In this document: positions 8,300 to 16,466 of the stretch, one piece after another
Layout of the letters: each line of letters starts with the position of its first letter
How positions within the stretch are numbered: position 1 is the first letter of the stretch
From: Candidatus Thalassarchaeum betae
Lineage (GTDB): Archaea; Thermoplasmatota; Poseidoniia; Poseidoniales; Thalassarchaeaceae
Assembly: GCA_022448665.1 (NCBI GenBank)
Contig: JAKUUO010000015.1
Coordinates: 1-37,150 of the forward strand
Direction of reading: 5' to 3'
DNA length: 37,150 bases
Made by a program: the position numbers and the translations under genes
The notes under the pieces: generated by a model
Told to the model about the DNA's origin: nothing
The model's database searches: none
Seen by the model: only the letters and a program-made list of their open reading frames with translations

Positions 8300-11200
8300 A
8301 TGCGTAGCCTGTCGCCATTCCTCCTAGTCTCTCTCATGCTAGCGATGAGCATGGCGCCCATGGCTGTCAACTCGATGATTGACGAGCCTGCACCCGACCG
8401 CTCGGCGACCCCCAAAGCACTCATCGATTTCGAAGTAACCGCAATCGAGGTGGGCGCATCTTGGAACTTAGCCGAGCAATGGACCCAACCGGACGGCTCG
8501 ATAGAGGAGTTTGTGATACGGGACGAACTCACTCAAGTCAATGTCACGTTCACTCAAGTCGGCACCTCGAGCCAACCCGCTTATGCAGAGGCCTGGATGC
8601 AGGTATGGCATCCGATAGGCTTCCTCATAGAGGAGCATTACGTCAACATGACCCTGTCGGGCCTGCAGTCTACAACAGAATCCTTCTACTACACTCCCGA
8701 TGCCGCTCACAGCGCTGTCGATGATGACGGCTACCTGTACGGCGGGATTATCGTGCGTGGCACTATCGACGGCGGTCTCGCCGACGATAACGAGGACAAC
8801 AACGAACTCGACAGGGAGATCCCGGTCGCGGTCTGGAATGACCCCATGGAGAACGGCTTCTGTGGCGATGTCGACGGCGATCAGGTCATCGACTGCCCCA
8901 ATTTACTCAACGCCAACGAGCCCACTTGGGCCGGCATTGGGTACGACGCCGACGGAACGTTGTCCTCGGACCCCGACTACTACGGGCACTGGCGGATGGA
9001 CAACGCCTCTAGTAGTGTGGAAGACAGGCACTGGCGCGTATCGAGGCCCGGGGCTGACTATGCCAGTAACAGGCATGACAGGCTGTGGTGGGGCTGGTTC
9101 ACCTCCTTCGACACCTGTGAGGACCCGGGCCATGGGCTCAACTTCGGGACCCTCGACTCCTCTATCTCAGGGGTCTACGGGAACAACTTCTGCAAGATCA
9201 GGATCAGATCGTTCGACTTCATCTCGATGCAACTGGTCACCCACGCGTGGGGTGAGATGGCTGCAGGCGACGACATGCGTATTGAGGCAGACGCGGGCGG
9301 GGGGTCGCTGGAGTACTACGACTATTCCGCCCAGAACATCTCGAAGAACCACGCTGATTGGACTCAGTTGGTCTGGAACATGACCGACATCCACCCCAAC
9401 GCTGACTACACCATGGCATTCCTCTTCGACTCTAACAGCTCCTTCGCGAATCAGGGCATCCACCTCGACTCCTTCCTTCTATTCGGCTTCCAGAGGGTGG
9501 CCGAGTACGTACTCGAAGCCGACTGCGACGACCCTCTCCCAAACGCGTACATGGTAGTGCCAGACGACTCCCGGCCGCCTTCGCTCTACTGCCGAATCAA
9601 GAACAAGGGATACGTCGACATCACCCTGCGCCTCTACACCGAGGTCTCGAACATGACGTGGATGAACGGATTTCCGCTAAGAATCGATTCCAACAACATG
9701 TTCGACCATGACAATTACGTCGTGACCGAGGTCATACATGCACTAGAAACGATGGACACATGGTTCAACCTCAGCATCCCATCAGGCGCCAGCGTCGAGG
9801 AACTGAACTGGTTCGTCGGGATCAACGACGGTACCACCAACCTATCCAAAGTCGTCATCGATTTGCCCGTTTCCGTGATTGCTGCGTACTCGGCTGACCT
9901 GCAACAGAAGCCACTCGCCAATCCCGCAGCGGTACTGTACCCAGGAACCAATGGCAGCGTGTCTATGACGCTTAGGAACACGGGCAATCAGATTGCTACT
10001 TGGAACCTCGGCGCGACCTTCGGCGACAATCGCTGGGCCGCCGAGAATCTGGTATGGTATGACTCGAACGGCACGTTGGTCACAAGTCTGGAGATGGGCA
10101 TCACTGACGAGTTCGAGCTGAACGCATTGGTGACCGCCCCAGATGAGATCACGCCCGGTACCTACTCGATCACGCTCCTTGCCAACGGAAGGGCGCCGGC
10201 GAACTTCGTGGCGGACTGGACCATCTACATCGAGGTACCAGTCCACCACGACCTCGTTTTGGTCCCTGAAGTCACCCATATCATGGCGCCAGCGGACGGC
10301 TTCCTAAGGCTCGTTGAGATCATGATGGTCAACAACGGAAACTCGGAAGAGGCCTTTGACCTCTCAATACTGTCGGACTGGAAACTCGGACTTTCCCTCA
10401 ATGCAGAGCAGAGCCTCGGCATCGACCCGTTCGGAGGCGATGGCACGGTCATGCTGCTGCTGCCGATGCCGTACGGCACCGCCAACGAGACCTACGAGAT
10501 TTTCGTGCTGGCAGGCAGCCAAGACGGATCCGAGTACCAATCCAGCGTGCGAATCCTGCTCACTGTGCCGGTCACGAACCTCGTCGAGGTGGAGGATCTC
10601 GACATGCTCCAAGAGGTCTTCAGAGGTGGAGACGATGCTAGGACGGTAAACTGGGAGATCACGAACAACGGCAATGTGAACGATGCCTTCAACATAGGTT
10701 TCGAAACCAGTCACCCCGATGTCTGGGTGCAGGCTGACGGCCTGACCGACGGCCGGACCCCCTACATCGCGCCCGGCTCGTCACTCAATCTGACGGTGCG
10801 CTACGCGTTCGGCGACAATGCGTTCGGGGACCGTGACATCACCCTCATAGCGACCAGCGTGGAAGCAGCCGATGATGGCCTTGTTGTTACCGGCAGCGGC
10901 ACTGCTGAGTTCCAGGTCGGTAATCAGGGCTGGATTGGGCTGGTTCCAACCAATTCACCTATGACAATCACCGAGAGCGGCGACGACTACGCATTGGTCT
11001 TCACCGTGACCAACCGCCATCCGACCGACGACCAGCTTCTCCGAGCTGACATCGATCGCAATTCTGATATTTTCTTCAACATATTCGACGCGCGCGTGCA
11101 CCAAGACGACAGGGACTTCGTCCTACCTTCGCAGGAGTCGAGGTCGATTACGGTGTTCCTTACCGTGAGTGAGGAAAATCTGAACAACCTCGCCGAGAAT

Positions 11201-11812
11201 GAGATGTCGTTCGACATCACACTCGAAGTGGACGGTGACGTGGACAAGGCCTCGAGCAACGCCACGATAGTAATGGTCAAGCCCGTTCCGGTAGACGACG
11301 GCCCCGATGTCGAGGAGTTCGCATGGTTGACCGGAAACATCCTGTTCGTACTGATCGGCCTCGGTGTCATCGTCGCTGTCCTCGTCGTGTCGTTCAGGAT
11401 ATACAGTGCCGCGACAGCCCCGCTGGAGGAGATATCGACCCTCGACACTTACGAGATGACAGTAGATGGAAGCGGTTGGGACGGGCCTGAGAAGGAGATT
11501 CCCGATGCCCCGATGCTTCCAGCGGACGACGAAGTGGCTAACTCGATGTACGGCGGCGCTCAGGAGATATTCGAGCAGCCGCCGGAAATGCCGCCCCCGC
11601 CTTCAGATCCCGAGCCTGAACCGGAGCCCGAGCCTGAACCGGAGCCCGAGCCTGAACCGGAGCCCGAGCCTGAACCGGAGCCCGAGCCGGAAGGCCCAGA
11701 GCTGCCACCCGGTGTCCCGCCGATTCCTGATGCCGGCCTTCCTGAAGGCTGGTCCGTCGAGCAGTGGATCCACTATGGCCAGCGATGGCTCGACCAGCAG
11801 AACAGCGAATGA
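8300..11812 (+). CDS. Large cell-surface protein, C-terminal membrane anchor and Glu-Pro repeat tail
   Basis: An in-frame GTG exists at 8186, but ATG 8300 starts a clear signal peptide (residues 1-20), giving 1170 aa. A TATA-like TTCATACA at 8264-8271 lies about 30 nt upstream, and an inverted repeat CCGCCC-TAC-GGGCGG (8230-8244) sits before it. The ectodomain shows several repeats of CARDB/NEW3-like beta modules with NTGN, NNGN and NNGNVND turns and many N-x-S/T sequons. One membrane helix lies at about 1012-1034. Then comes a Glu-Pro tract and a last segment LPEGWSVEQWIHYGQRW. My impression is that this ending recurs in MGII membrane proteins, which I cannot confirm here. It is probably an adhesin or surface-layer-type protein; no catalytic motif was seen. 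Confidence 0.8.
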   Translation: MRSLSPFLLVSLMLAMSMAPMAVNSMIDEPAPDRSATPKALIDFEVTAIEVGASWNLAEQWTQPDGSIEEFVIRDELTQVNVTFTQVGTSSQPAYAEAWMQVWHPIGFLIEEHYVNMTLSGLQSTTESFYYTPDAAHSAVDDDGYLYGGIIVRGTIDGGLADDNEDNNELDREIPVAVWNDPMENGFCGDVDGDQVIDCPNLLNANEPTWAGIGYDADGTLSSDPDYYGHWRMDNASSSVEDRHWRVSRPGADYASNRHDRLWWGWFTSFDTCEDPGHGLNFGTLDSSISGVYGNNFCKIRIRSFDFISMQLVTHAWGEMAAGDDMRIEADAGGGSLEYYDYSAQNISKNHADWTQLVWNMTDIHPNADYTMAFLFDSNSSFANQGIHLDSFLLFGFQRVAEYVLEADCDDPLPNAYMVVPDDSRPPSLYCRIKNKGYVDITLRLYTEVSNMTWMNGFPLRIDSNNMFDHDNYVVTEVIHALETMDTWFNLSIPSGASVEELNWFVGINDGTTNLSKVVIDLPVSVIAAYSADLQQKPLANPAAVLYPGTNGSVSMTLRNTGNQIATWNLGATFGDNRWAAENLVWYDSNGTLVTSLEMGITDEFELNALVTAPDEITPGTYSITLLANGRAPANFVADWTIYIEVPVHHDLVLVPEVTHIMAPADGFLRLVEIMMVNNGNSEEAFDLSILSDWKLGLSLNAEQSLGIDPFGGDGTVMLLLPMPYGTANETYEIFVLAGSQDGSEYQSSVRILLTVPVTNLVEVEDLDMLQEVFRGGDDARTVNWEITNNGNVNDAFNIGFETSHPDVWVQADGLTDGRTPYIAPGSSLNLTVRYAFGDNAFGDRDITLIATSVEAADDGLVVTGSGTAEFQVGNQGWIGLVPTNSPMTITESGDDYALVFTVTNRHPTDDQLLRADIDRNSDIFFNIFDARVHQDDRDFVLPSQESRSITVFLTVSEENLNNLAENEMSFDITLEVDGDVDKASSNATIVMVKPVPVDDGPDVEEFAWLTGNILFVLIGLGVIVAVLVVSFRIYSAATAPLEEISTLDTYEMTVDGSGWDGPEKEIPDAPMLPADDEVANSMYGGAQEIFEQPPEMPPPPSDPEPEPEPEPEPEPEPEPEPEPEPEPEPEGPELPPGVPPIPDAGLPEGWSVEQWIHYGQRWLDQQNSE
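11609..11692 (+). repeat. Tandem 18-bp repeat encoding Glu-Pro dipeptides
   Basis: Four exact copies of an 18-bp unit starting CCCGAGCCTGAA run from 11609 to 11680, followed by a partial, diverging copy to about 11692. The unit length is a multiple of three, so copy-number changes would keep the frame and lengthen or shorten the Pro-Glu linker between membrane helix and C-terminal segment of the surface protein. Confidence 0.9.
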
Positions 11813-11893
11813 GCGTGTGATGCAGGACGCCAGCGCCCATGCGAGGGCTTATGACCCCCCCATCGGTCGCCGGATTCCGGAGCGTGATTTCCT

Positions 11894-13507
11894 GTGTACG
11901 GCGGTCAACAACCGATTTTCATTCTTAAGGAAGGCACCGAGAGGACGACTGGCCGCTCGGCGCAGAGCAACAATATCGCGGCTGCGAAGGCCGTAGCCGA
12001 CGCAGTCCGCTCGACTCTAGGGCCCAAGGGCATGGACAAGATGCTGGTCGACAGCATGGGGGATGTGGTAATCACCAACGACGGTGCTACCATCCTCAAG
12101 GAGATGGACATCGAGCACCCCGCTGCCAAGATGATCATCGAGATTGCCAAGACCCAGGAGCAACACTGCTACGACGGCACCACCAGCGCTGTCGTCATCG
12201 CTGGCGAGCTCCTCAAGCGCAGCGAGGACCTCGTAGAGCAGAACGTTCATCCGACCGTCATCTGCGAAGGCTTCAGACTGGCTTCCGACAAGGCCTCCGA
12301 ACTGATCGACACGCATTCCATAGCCGTTGACAAGTCTATGCTCGAGGAAGTCGCCAAGACCGCACTCACCGGCAAGAGCGCAGGAGCTGTGAAGGAGTTC
12401 CTCGCAGATATCAGCGTGCGCGCCGTTCTCTCGGTTGCCCAAGAGGTCGATGGCGAAATCGTCGTAGACCTAGATGACATCAAGGTTCAGAAGAAGCAGG
12501 GCGGCTCGATTCGAGACAGCAGCCTAATCGATGGCATCATCCTCGACAAGGAGCGCGTTCACAGTGGCATGCCACGTAACGTCGCCGACGCCAAGATAGC
12601 GCTCATCAACTCGGCCATTGAGGTCAAGAAGACCGAGATCGATGCTAAGATTCAGATTACAGACCCGGGCATGCTCTCACAGTTCCTCGACGAGGAGGAG
12701 AAGTTCCTCAAGTCACTGGTCGATAAGATACAGGATTCAGGGGCCAACGTGGTCATCTGCCAGAAGGGCATTGACGACTTGGCCCAGCATTACATGGCCA
12801 AGGAAGGAATCTTTGCCATACGGCGCGCCAAGAAGAGCGACATGGAGGCGCTGTCCAAGGCTACCGGAGGCCGAATAGTAACCAACATCGACGACCTCTC
12901 ATCGGACGATCTAGGCGTGGCCTCCAAGGTAGAAGAGCGTAAGATAGGCGAGTCCGACATGGTCTTCGTCACAGGGTGCCCCGAGGCCAAGAGCGTCTCA
13001 GTGCTTCTAAGGGGAGGTACCGAGCACGTGGTTGACGAAATCCGAAGAGCCTTCGCCGACGCCATGGGCGTAGTAGCGGTTGCTTACGAGGATGGAGAGG
13101 TCTTGACGGGAGGAGGCTCTGTAGTGGCTGCAATCAGCCGTGACCTGCGCTCGTACGCAGAGGGTATTGGCGGCAGGGAGCAGATGGCCATCGAAGCCTT
13201 CTCCGTCGCCCTAGAGGTCATCCCCCGAACTCTCGCCGAGAACGCTGGACTCGACCCCGTCAACACCATTATCGACCTCAGGAAGGCGCACTCGGAGGGC
13301 AAATCGCACTTCGGGGTAAACGTCTACGAAGGAGGCGTTGCTGACATGAAAGAGGGACGAGTGTTCGAGCCGAGCAGAGTGGTCGAGCAGGCCATCCAGA
13401 GCGCTTCCGAGACCGCAGTGATGATTCTAAGGATCGATGATGTCATCTCCAGCCGAAGCTCCATGCCTGCGCCAGACGGCGCTGACTTCGATGGCCTCGG
13501 AATGTGA
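11894..13507 (+). CDS. thsA: Thermosome subunit (group II chaperonin)
   Basis: This is an ATP-driven chaperonin of 537 aa that folds proteins in a double-ring complex in the cytoplasm. Signatures include the N-terminal QNLP-like ILKEGTERTTGR, the nucleotide-binding TLGPKGMDKM and DGTT, GGGSVVAAI in the ATPase domain, and GLDPVNTIIDLR near the C terminus. The start is GTG 11894, since the following YGGQQPIFIL is the usual beginning, with GGAG about 11 nt upstream. The C terminus ends DGLGM rather than a long Gly-Met tail. Only one subunit gene is in the window, so the ring may be homo-oligomeric or its partner may lie elsewhere. A GGGCTTATGA motif at 11846-11855 is a TATA candidate. Confidence 0.97.
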   Translation: MYGGQQPIFILKEGTERTTGRSAQSNNIAAAKAVADAVRSTLGPKGMDKMLVDSMGDVVITNDGATILKEMDIEHPAAKMIIEIAKTQEQHCYDGTTSAVVIAGELLKRSEDLVEQNVHPTVICEGFRLASDKASELIDTHSIAVDKSMLEEVAKTALTGKSAGAVKEFLADISVRAVLSVAQEVDGEIVVDLDDIKVQKKQGGSIRDSSLIDGIILDKERVHSGMPRNVADAKIALINSAIEVKKTEIDAKIQITDPGMLSQFLDEEEKFLKSLVDKIQDSGANVVICQKGIDDLAQHYMAKEGIFAIRRAKKSDMEALSKATGGRIVTNIDDLSSDDLGVASKVEERKIGESDMVFVTGCPEAKSVSVLLRGGTEHVVDEIRRAFADAMGVVAVAYEDGEVLTGGGSVVAAISRDLRSYAEGIGGREQMAIEAFSVALEVIPRTLAENAGLDPVNTIIDLRKAHSEGKSHFGVNVYEGGVADMKEGRVFEPSRVVEQAIQSASETAVMILRIDDVISSRSSMPAPDGADFDGLGM

Positions 13508-13532
13508 GTCTGCCAAATCCCAATTGGTGGAA

Positions 13533-13549
13533 TACGGCCTGCGGCCGTA
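13533..13549 (+). terminator. Hairpin after the thermosome gene
   Basis: TACGGCC (13533-13539) pairs perfectly with GGCCGTA (13543-13549) around a three-base loop, 25 nt after the thermosome stop. No T-run follows closely, so it is not a typical archaeal terminator; it may be a processing or stability element. The following TTCAATAATC (13568-13577) is a possible TATA region for the next gene. Confidence 0.35.
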
Positions 13550-13610
13550 GACTTGAGATGCACTAGATTCAATAATCGTGTTCGGGTGCCCAAAGCGCCG
13601 ATAGGCGTGA

Positions 13611-15599
13611 GTGATTGACGTGGCCATCTTCAGCGTCTACATCGAAGACGGCTGCATCGTCTGTGATGCCTGTGAGGAAGCGGCCCCCAATGTCTTCGAA
13701 GTGACCGATGACACCTGCTTCATCAAGCCAGATGTCAGAATCGACGGCGGCTACGACAGGAACGAGGGCAAGTCTGGCTTGAAGGCCGAAGTCATCTCCG
13801 CTTTCTCAGACGACATTCTCGATGCCGCTGACGCCTGTCCGGTAGACGTCATCATCGTGGTCGAAGGCACCGGCGAGGAACCCCCTGAACCAGAGGAGAC
13901 CGCAGCCCCAGAACCAGAGGAGATGATGACCGAGGAGGTCGTCGCAGAGCCGGTTGAGCTCAGCGGTGATGATTTGGAGGGACTGCTGGCCACCGGCGAC
14001 CGCTCTATGAGCATCATGTTCGGCTCCCAGTCTGGGAACTCCGAGGATCTGGCCGCGAAGTTCGCCAAACGGGCTTCCGGCTACGGTCTCGACGCCACGG
14101 TGGTCGACATGGACGGCTTCGACCTGTCCACTCTTCCCAGCATGAAGAGGGTCCTCATCATCTGCTCTACTTGGGGAGAGGGCGAGATGCCGGACAACGC
14201 CGAGGAGCTCTGGCAGCAAGCCAGTACGGATTCGGCCCCCAAACTCCCGGGCGTGCACTTCACCGTTTTAGCCCTCGGCGATACCAGCTACGAGTTCTAT
14301 TGTGAGTCCGGAAAGGACTGGGACCGACGCTTCGAGGAGTTGGGCGCGACCCGACTGGTCGAGCGCGTGGACTGTGACGTGGACTATGACTCTGCAGCCG
14401 CCGCTTGGGCGTTGGACGCACTGGCTGCCATGGCTGCGGTCGATGGCAATGGGACGTTCCACGAGGACCAGGTCGAGGCAATCAAGGATTACGTCAGCGG
14501 CGCCGCAGCAGCAGGCGCGGCCGGCGAGGACGGCTTCGTAGTTCCCAACATCACCACCGAGGCCATCCAAGTCGAGATCAACATCTTCCGCTACAATCCA
14601 GTAACTGCTGCCTCTGGCAGGGATACCTGGATCTGCGCACTCCCAGGGCACATGTCCGTCTTGGAGGTGCTGAGAGTGCTCAAGGCGACCCATGATGGCA
14701 GCCTGACCTTCAGGGACGGAACCTGCGATGACCCGACCACCGCGATCTCGGTGAACGGCAGGCTGGTCCTGCCGGGCAACGTCCGGCTGGATTCGGTGGC
14801 TCCGACGCGAGATGGTGGACTGCGACTCCGCATCGAACCACTCCCGGCGTTCGACGTTCTCCGCGACCTCGTCGTCGACCACTGGACACTGGAGCGCAAG
14901 CGCGAGTCGGCCAAGCCGTGGATGGTGGCAGCGACCCGCGAGGGAGCCGATACCGCACAGGGAGTCATGGGGACGATGGACCCGGTGACTGCTACTTCGC
15001 TGCATTCGATGACCGACTTCTCGAGCGCCCCTCTCTTGCACTCCTGCTCGGATGCGACACCCCACTCCGAGGAATATCTCGGTCCGTCTGTTCTGGTAGG
15101 GACTTGGGCTAGGATACACGACCCGAGAACTGCCGATTCAAATCGCGAAGGGCTGCAAACAGTAATCGACTCACGGAACGGTATCAAGGCCGAGACCGAT
15201 CTAGCCTCAATCCGTCGTCAGAACGACTCTTCCAGGGTGGTTGCCGAGGCGTTGCTAGACGCACGTACTTCGGCACTGTCTAGAGATTCTTTCAACGGCA
15301 GACACGGCAAGCACGTCTGGTGGTACACATGGACGGTCAAGAGCAGTGGCAGGGTGAATGACACGGTGATCTACAGACAGGTTCTGGGTCCTATGGGACT
15401 GATGGGAAACTTGTTCTCGGGCGTCACCGCGCGCATGGTCTTCGGGTTCACTCGTACCGGCGGCAAGGTGTTCAACGACCTGCTAGGCATGTTCGCTCCG
15501 CCAGCCGGCATAGGCAAGATGCCAAAGCAGTTCAACTCCCAAGTCGACAACCACCATGAGGTCGTCGCGATATTCAACGAAGTGGATGGTAGGTTCTGA
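13611..15599 (+). CDS. Ferredoxin-flavodoxin-degenerate SdhB/FrdB fusion protein
   Basis: This 662-aa protein (GTG 13611; in-frame GTG 13620 is an alternative) has three parts. Residues about 5-85 form a single-cluster ferredoxin with C15, C18, C21 and C76-Pro, enough for one [4Fe-4S]. A Pro/Glu-rich linker follows. Residues about 133-280 form a flavodoxin domain with the phosphate loop GSQSGNSED (about 137-145), CSTWGEGE (about 185) and LGDTSYEFYC. From about 320, the text parallels SdhB/FrdB: an N-terminal RYNP strand, LTFRDGT, DLVVDHW (about 420), KPWM, and YLGPSVL. The cluster cysteines are mostly gone. Only C372 remains near the 2Fe-2S loop, and C479 in HSCSDATP where four cysteines and CP are expected. 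The C-terminal 120 residues are unassigned. The stop overlaps the next start by 1 nt. It probably passes electrons to a partner; the partner is unknown. Confidence 0.8.
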   Translation: MIDVAIFSVYIEDGCIVCDACEEAAPNVFEVTDDTCFIKPDVRIDGGYDRNEGKSGLKAEVISAFSDDILDAADACPVDVIIVVEGTGEEPPEPEETAAPEPEEMMTEEVVAEPVELSGDDLEGLLATGDRSMSIMFGSQSGNSEDLAAKFAKRASGYGLDATVVDMDGFDLSTLPSMKRVLIICSTWGEGEMPDNAEELWQQASTDSAPKLPGVHFTVLALGDTSYEFYCESGKDWDRRFEELGATRLVERVDCDVDYDSAAAAWALDALAAMAAVDGNGTFHEDQVEAIKDYVSGAAAAGAAGEDGFVVPNITTEAIQVEINIFRYNPVTAASGRDTWICALPGHMSVLEVLRVLKATHDGSLTFRDGTCDDPTTAISVNGRLVLPGNVRLDSVAPTRDGGLRLRIEPLPAFDVLRDLVVDHWTLERKRESAKPWMVAATREGADTAQGVMGTMDPVTATSLHSMTDFSSAPLLHSCSDATPHSEEYLGPSVLVGTWARIHDPRTADSNREGLQTVIDSRNGIKAETDLASIRRQNDSSRVVAEALLDARTSALSRDSFNGRHGKHVWWYTWTVKSSGRVNDTVIYRQVLGPMGLMGNLFSGVTARMVFGFTRTGGKVFNDLLGMFAPPAGIGKMPKQFNSQVDNHHEVVAIFNEVDGRF

Positions 15600-16459
15600 T
15601 GGCTGTGAAGTACGCTTACCATCCAGGGAACGTGGCCCACAGCAGCGCCATAGAGGTGGCCGAGACGATGCCCCCTGTCGCGCGCTCCTTGGGTATAGAG
15701 CTGATTCCCCTCAAGGGCGCGACGAGTTGTGGCGCTGGCATCATCAGGCAGGCAAGCAGACGCCTGCAACTCACTCTCAACGCACGAACCTTCGCGATGG
15801 CTGAGGAGCTCGGACTCGAAATCATCACCCCGTGCGCTGCCACCGCTGGTAACCTGCACGAGGATCTGGCGATGTTGAAGGATGACCCGAACCTGCTGGC
15901 GGAGATAAATGAGGTTCTTCAGAGGACCTGCGACATGACCTTCTCCGGTGAGACTGGAGTCCATCACCTTCTGCACGTCATCGTCGACGAGATCGGCCTT
16001 GAGAAACTCGAGGCCGTGGCCAAGAACCCGATTGACTTCAACGTCGCCGGATTCTACGGCCCCAACATCCAGCAGGCCGGCGCCTGCGGAGGCGACGATG
16101 TGTACGACCCCGATTACCTCGAGCAGGTCATCGGGGTCCTCGGCGGGTCTCCTGTTGACTGGGAGAGCCGGACCCAGAGCGTAGGGGTGCCAGGTCTGTT
16201 CTCAGAGGAGCCGACTGTACTGCGTCAGACCGCCGCCGTTTTGTCCGAGGCCAAGTCGGAGGGGGCCGATTTGATTGTAAGCGCCTGTAACCTCTCGCAC
16301 TCCGTCCTCGACATCTACCAAGGCAAGGCCTCTCGCACCACGGGGCTTGCGACCAACATCCCGGTCATTCACCTGACTGAGATGCTGTCTTACTCAATGG
16401 GCCATCACAACACCAGACTGGCTCAGTTGCGCACCCGAATCGCAATCATCGGTGACTGA
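15599..16459 (+). CDS. Degenerate CCG-domain protein (HdrB/SdhE-like)
   Basis: This is a 286-aa protein with two CCG-like halves, the size of heterodisulfide reductase subunit B or archaeal SdhE. The canonical half is C...CCG...CxxC, with five cysteines that bind a noncubane [4Fe-4S] cluster. Half one here reads PGN, then S43-C44-G, then C79-A-A-T82. Half two reads YGP, then A-C163-G-G, then C230-N-L-S233. Each half keeps the same two cysteines and loses the same three, while the surrounding residues (for example LGIELIPL, AEELGLEIITP, FNVAGFYG) still look like the family. A normal noncubane cluster seems impossible. It is translationally coupled to the preceding fusion protein, which matches SdhB-SdhE or HdrC-HdrB neighbourhoods. 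Confidence 0.8.
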   Translation: MAVKYAYHPGNVAHSSAIEVAETMPPVARSLGIELIPLKGATSCGAGIIRQASRRLQLTLNARTFAMAEELGLEIITPCAATAGNLHEDLAMLKDDPNLLAEINEVLQRTCDMTFSGETGVHHLLHVIVDEIGLEKLEAVAKNPIDFNVAGFYGPNIQQAGACGGDDVYDPDYLEQVIGVLGGSPVDWESRTQSVGVPGLFSEEPTVLRQTAAVLSEAKSEGADLIVSACNLSHSVLDIYQGKASRTTGLATNIPVIHLTEMLSYSMGHHNTRLAQLRTRIAIIGD

Positions 16460-16466
16460 TTACGGG

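Noticed and set aside
13518..13610. tRNA-like stretch after the thermosome (TGGTGGAAT..., TTGAG loop, GTTCGGG)
   Set aside because: No acceptor stem can be formed and the putative anticodon stem has mismatches; the only solid structure is the 13533-13549 hairpin.
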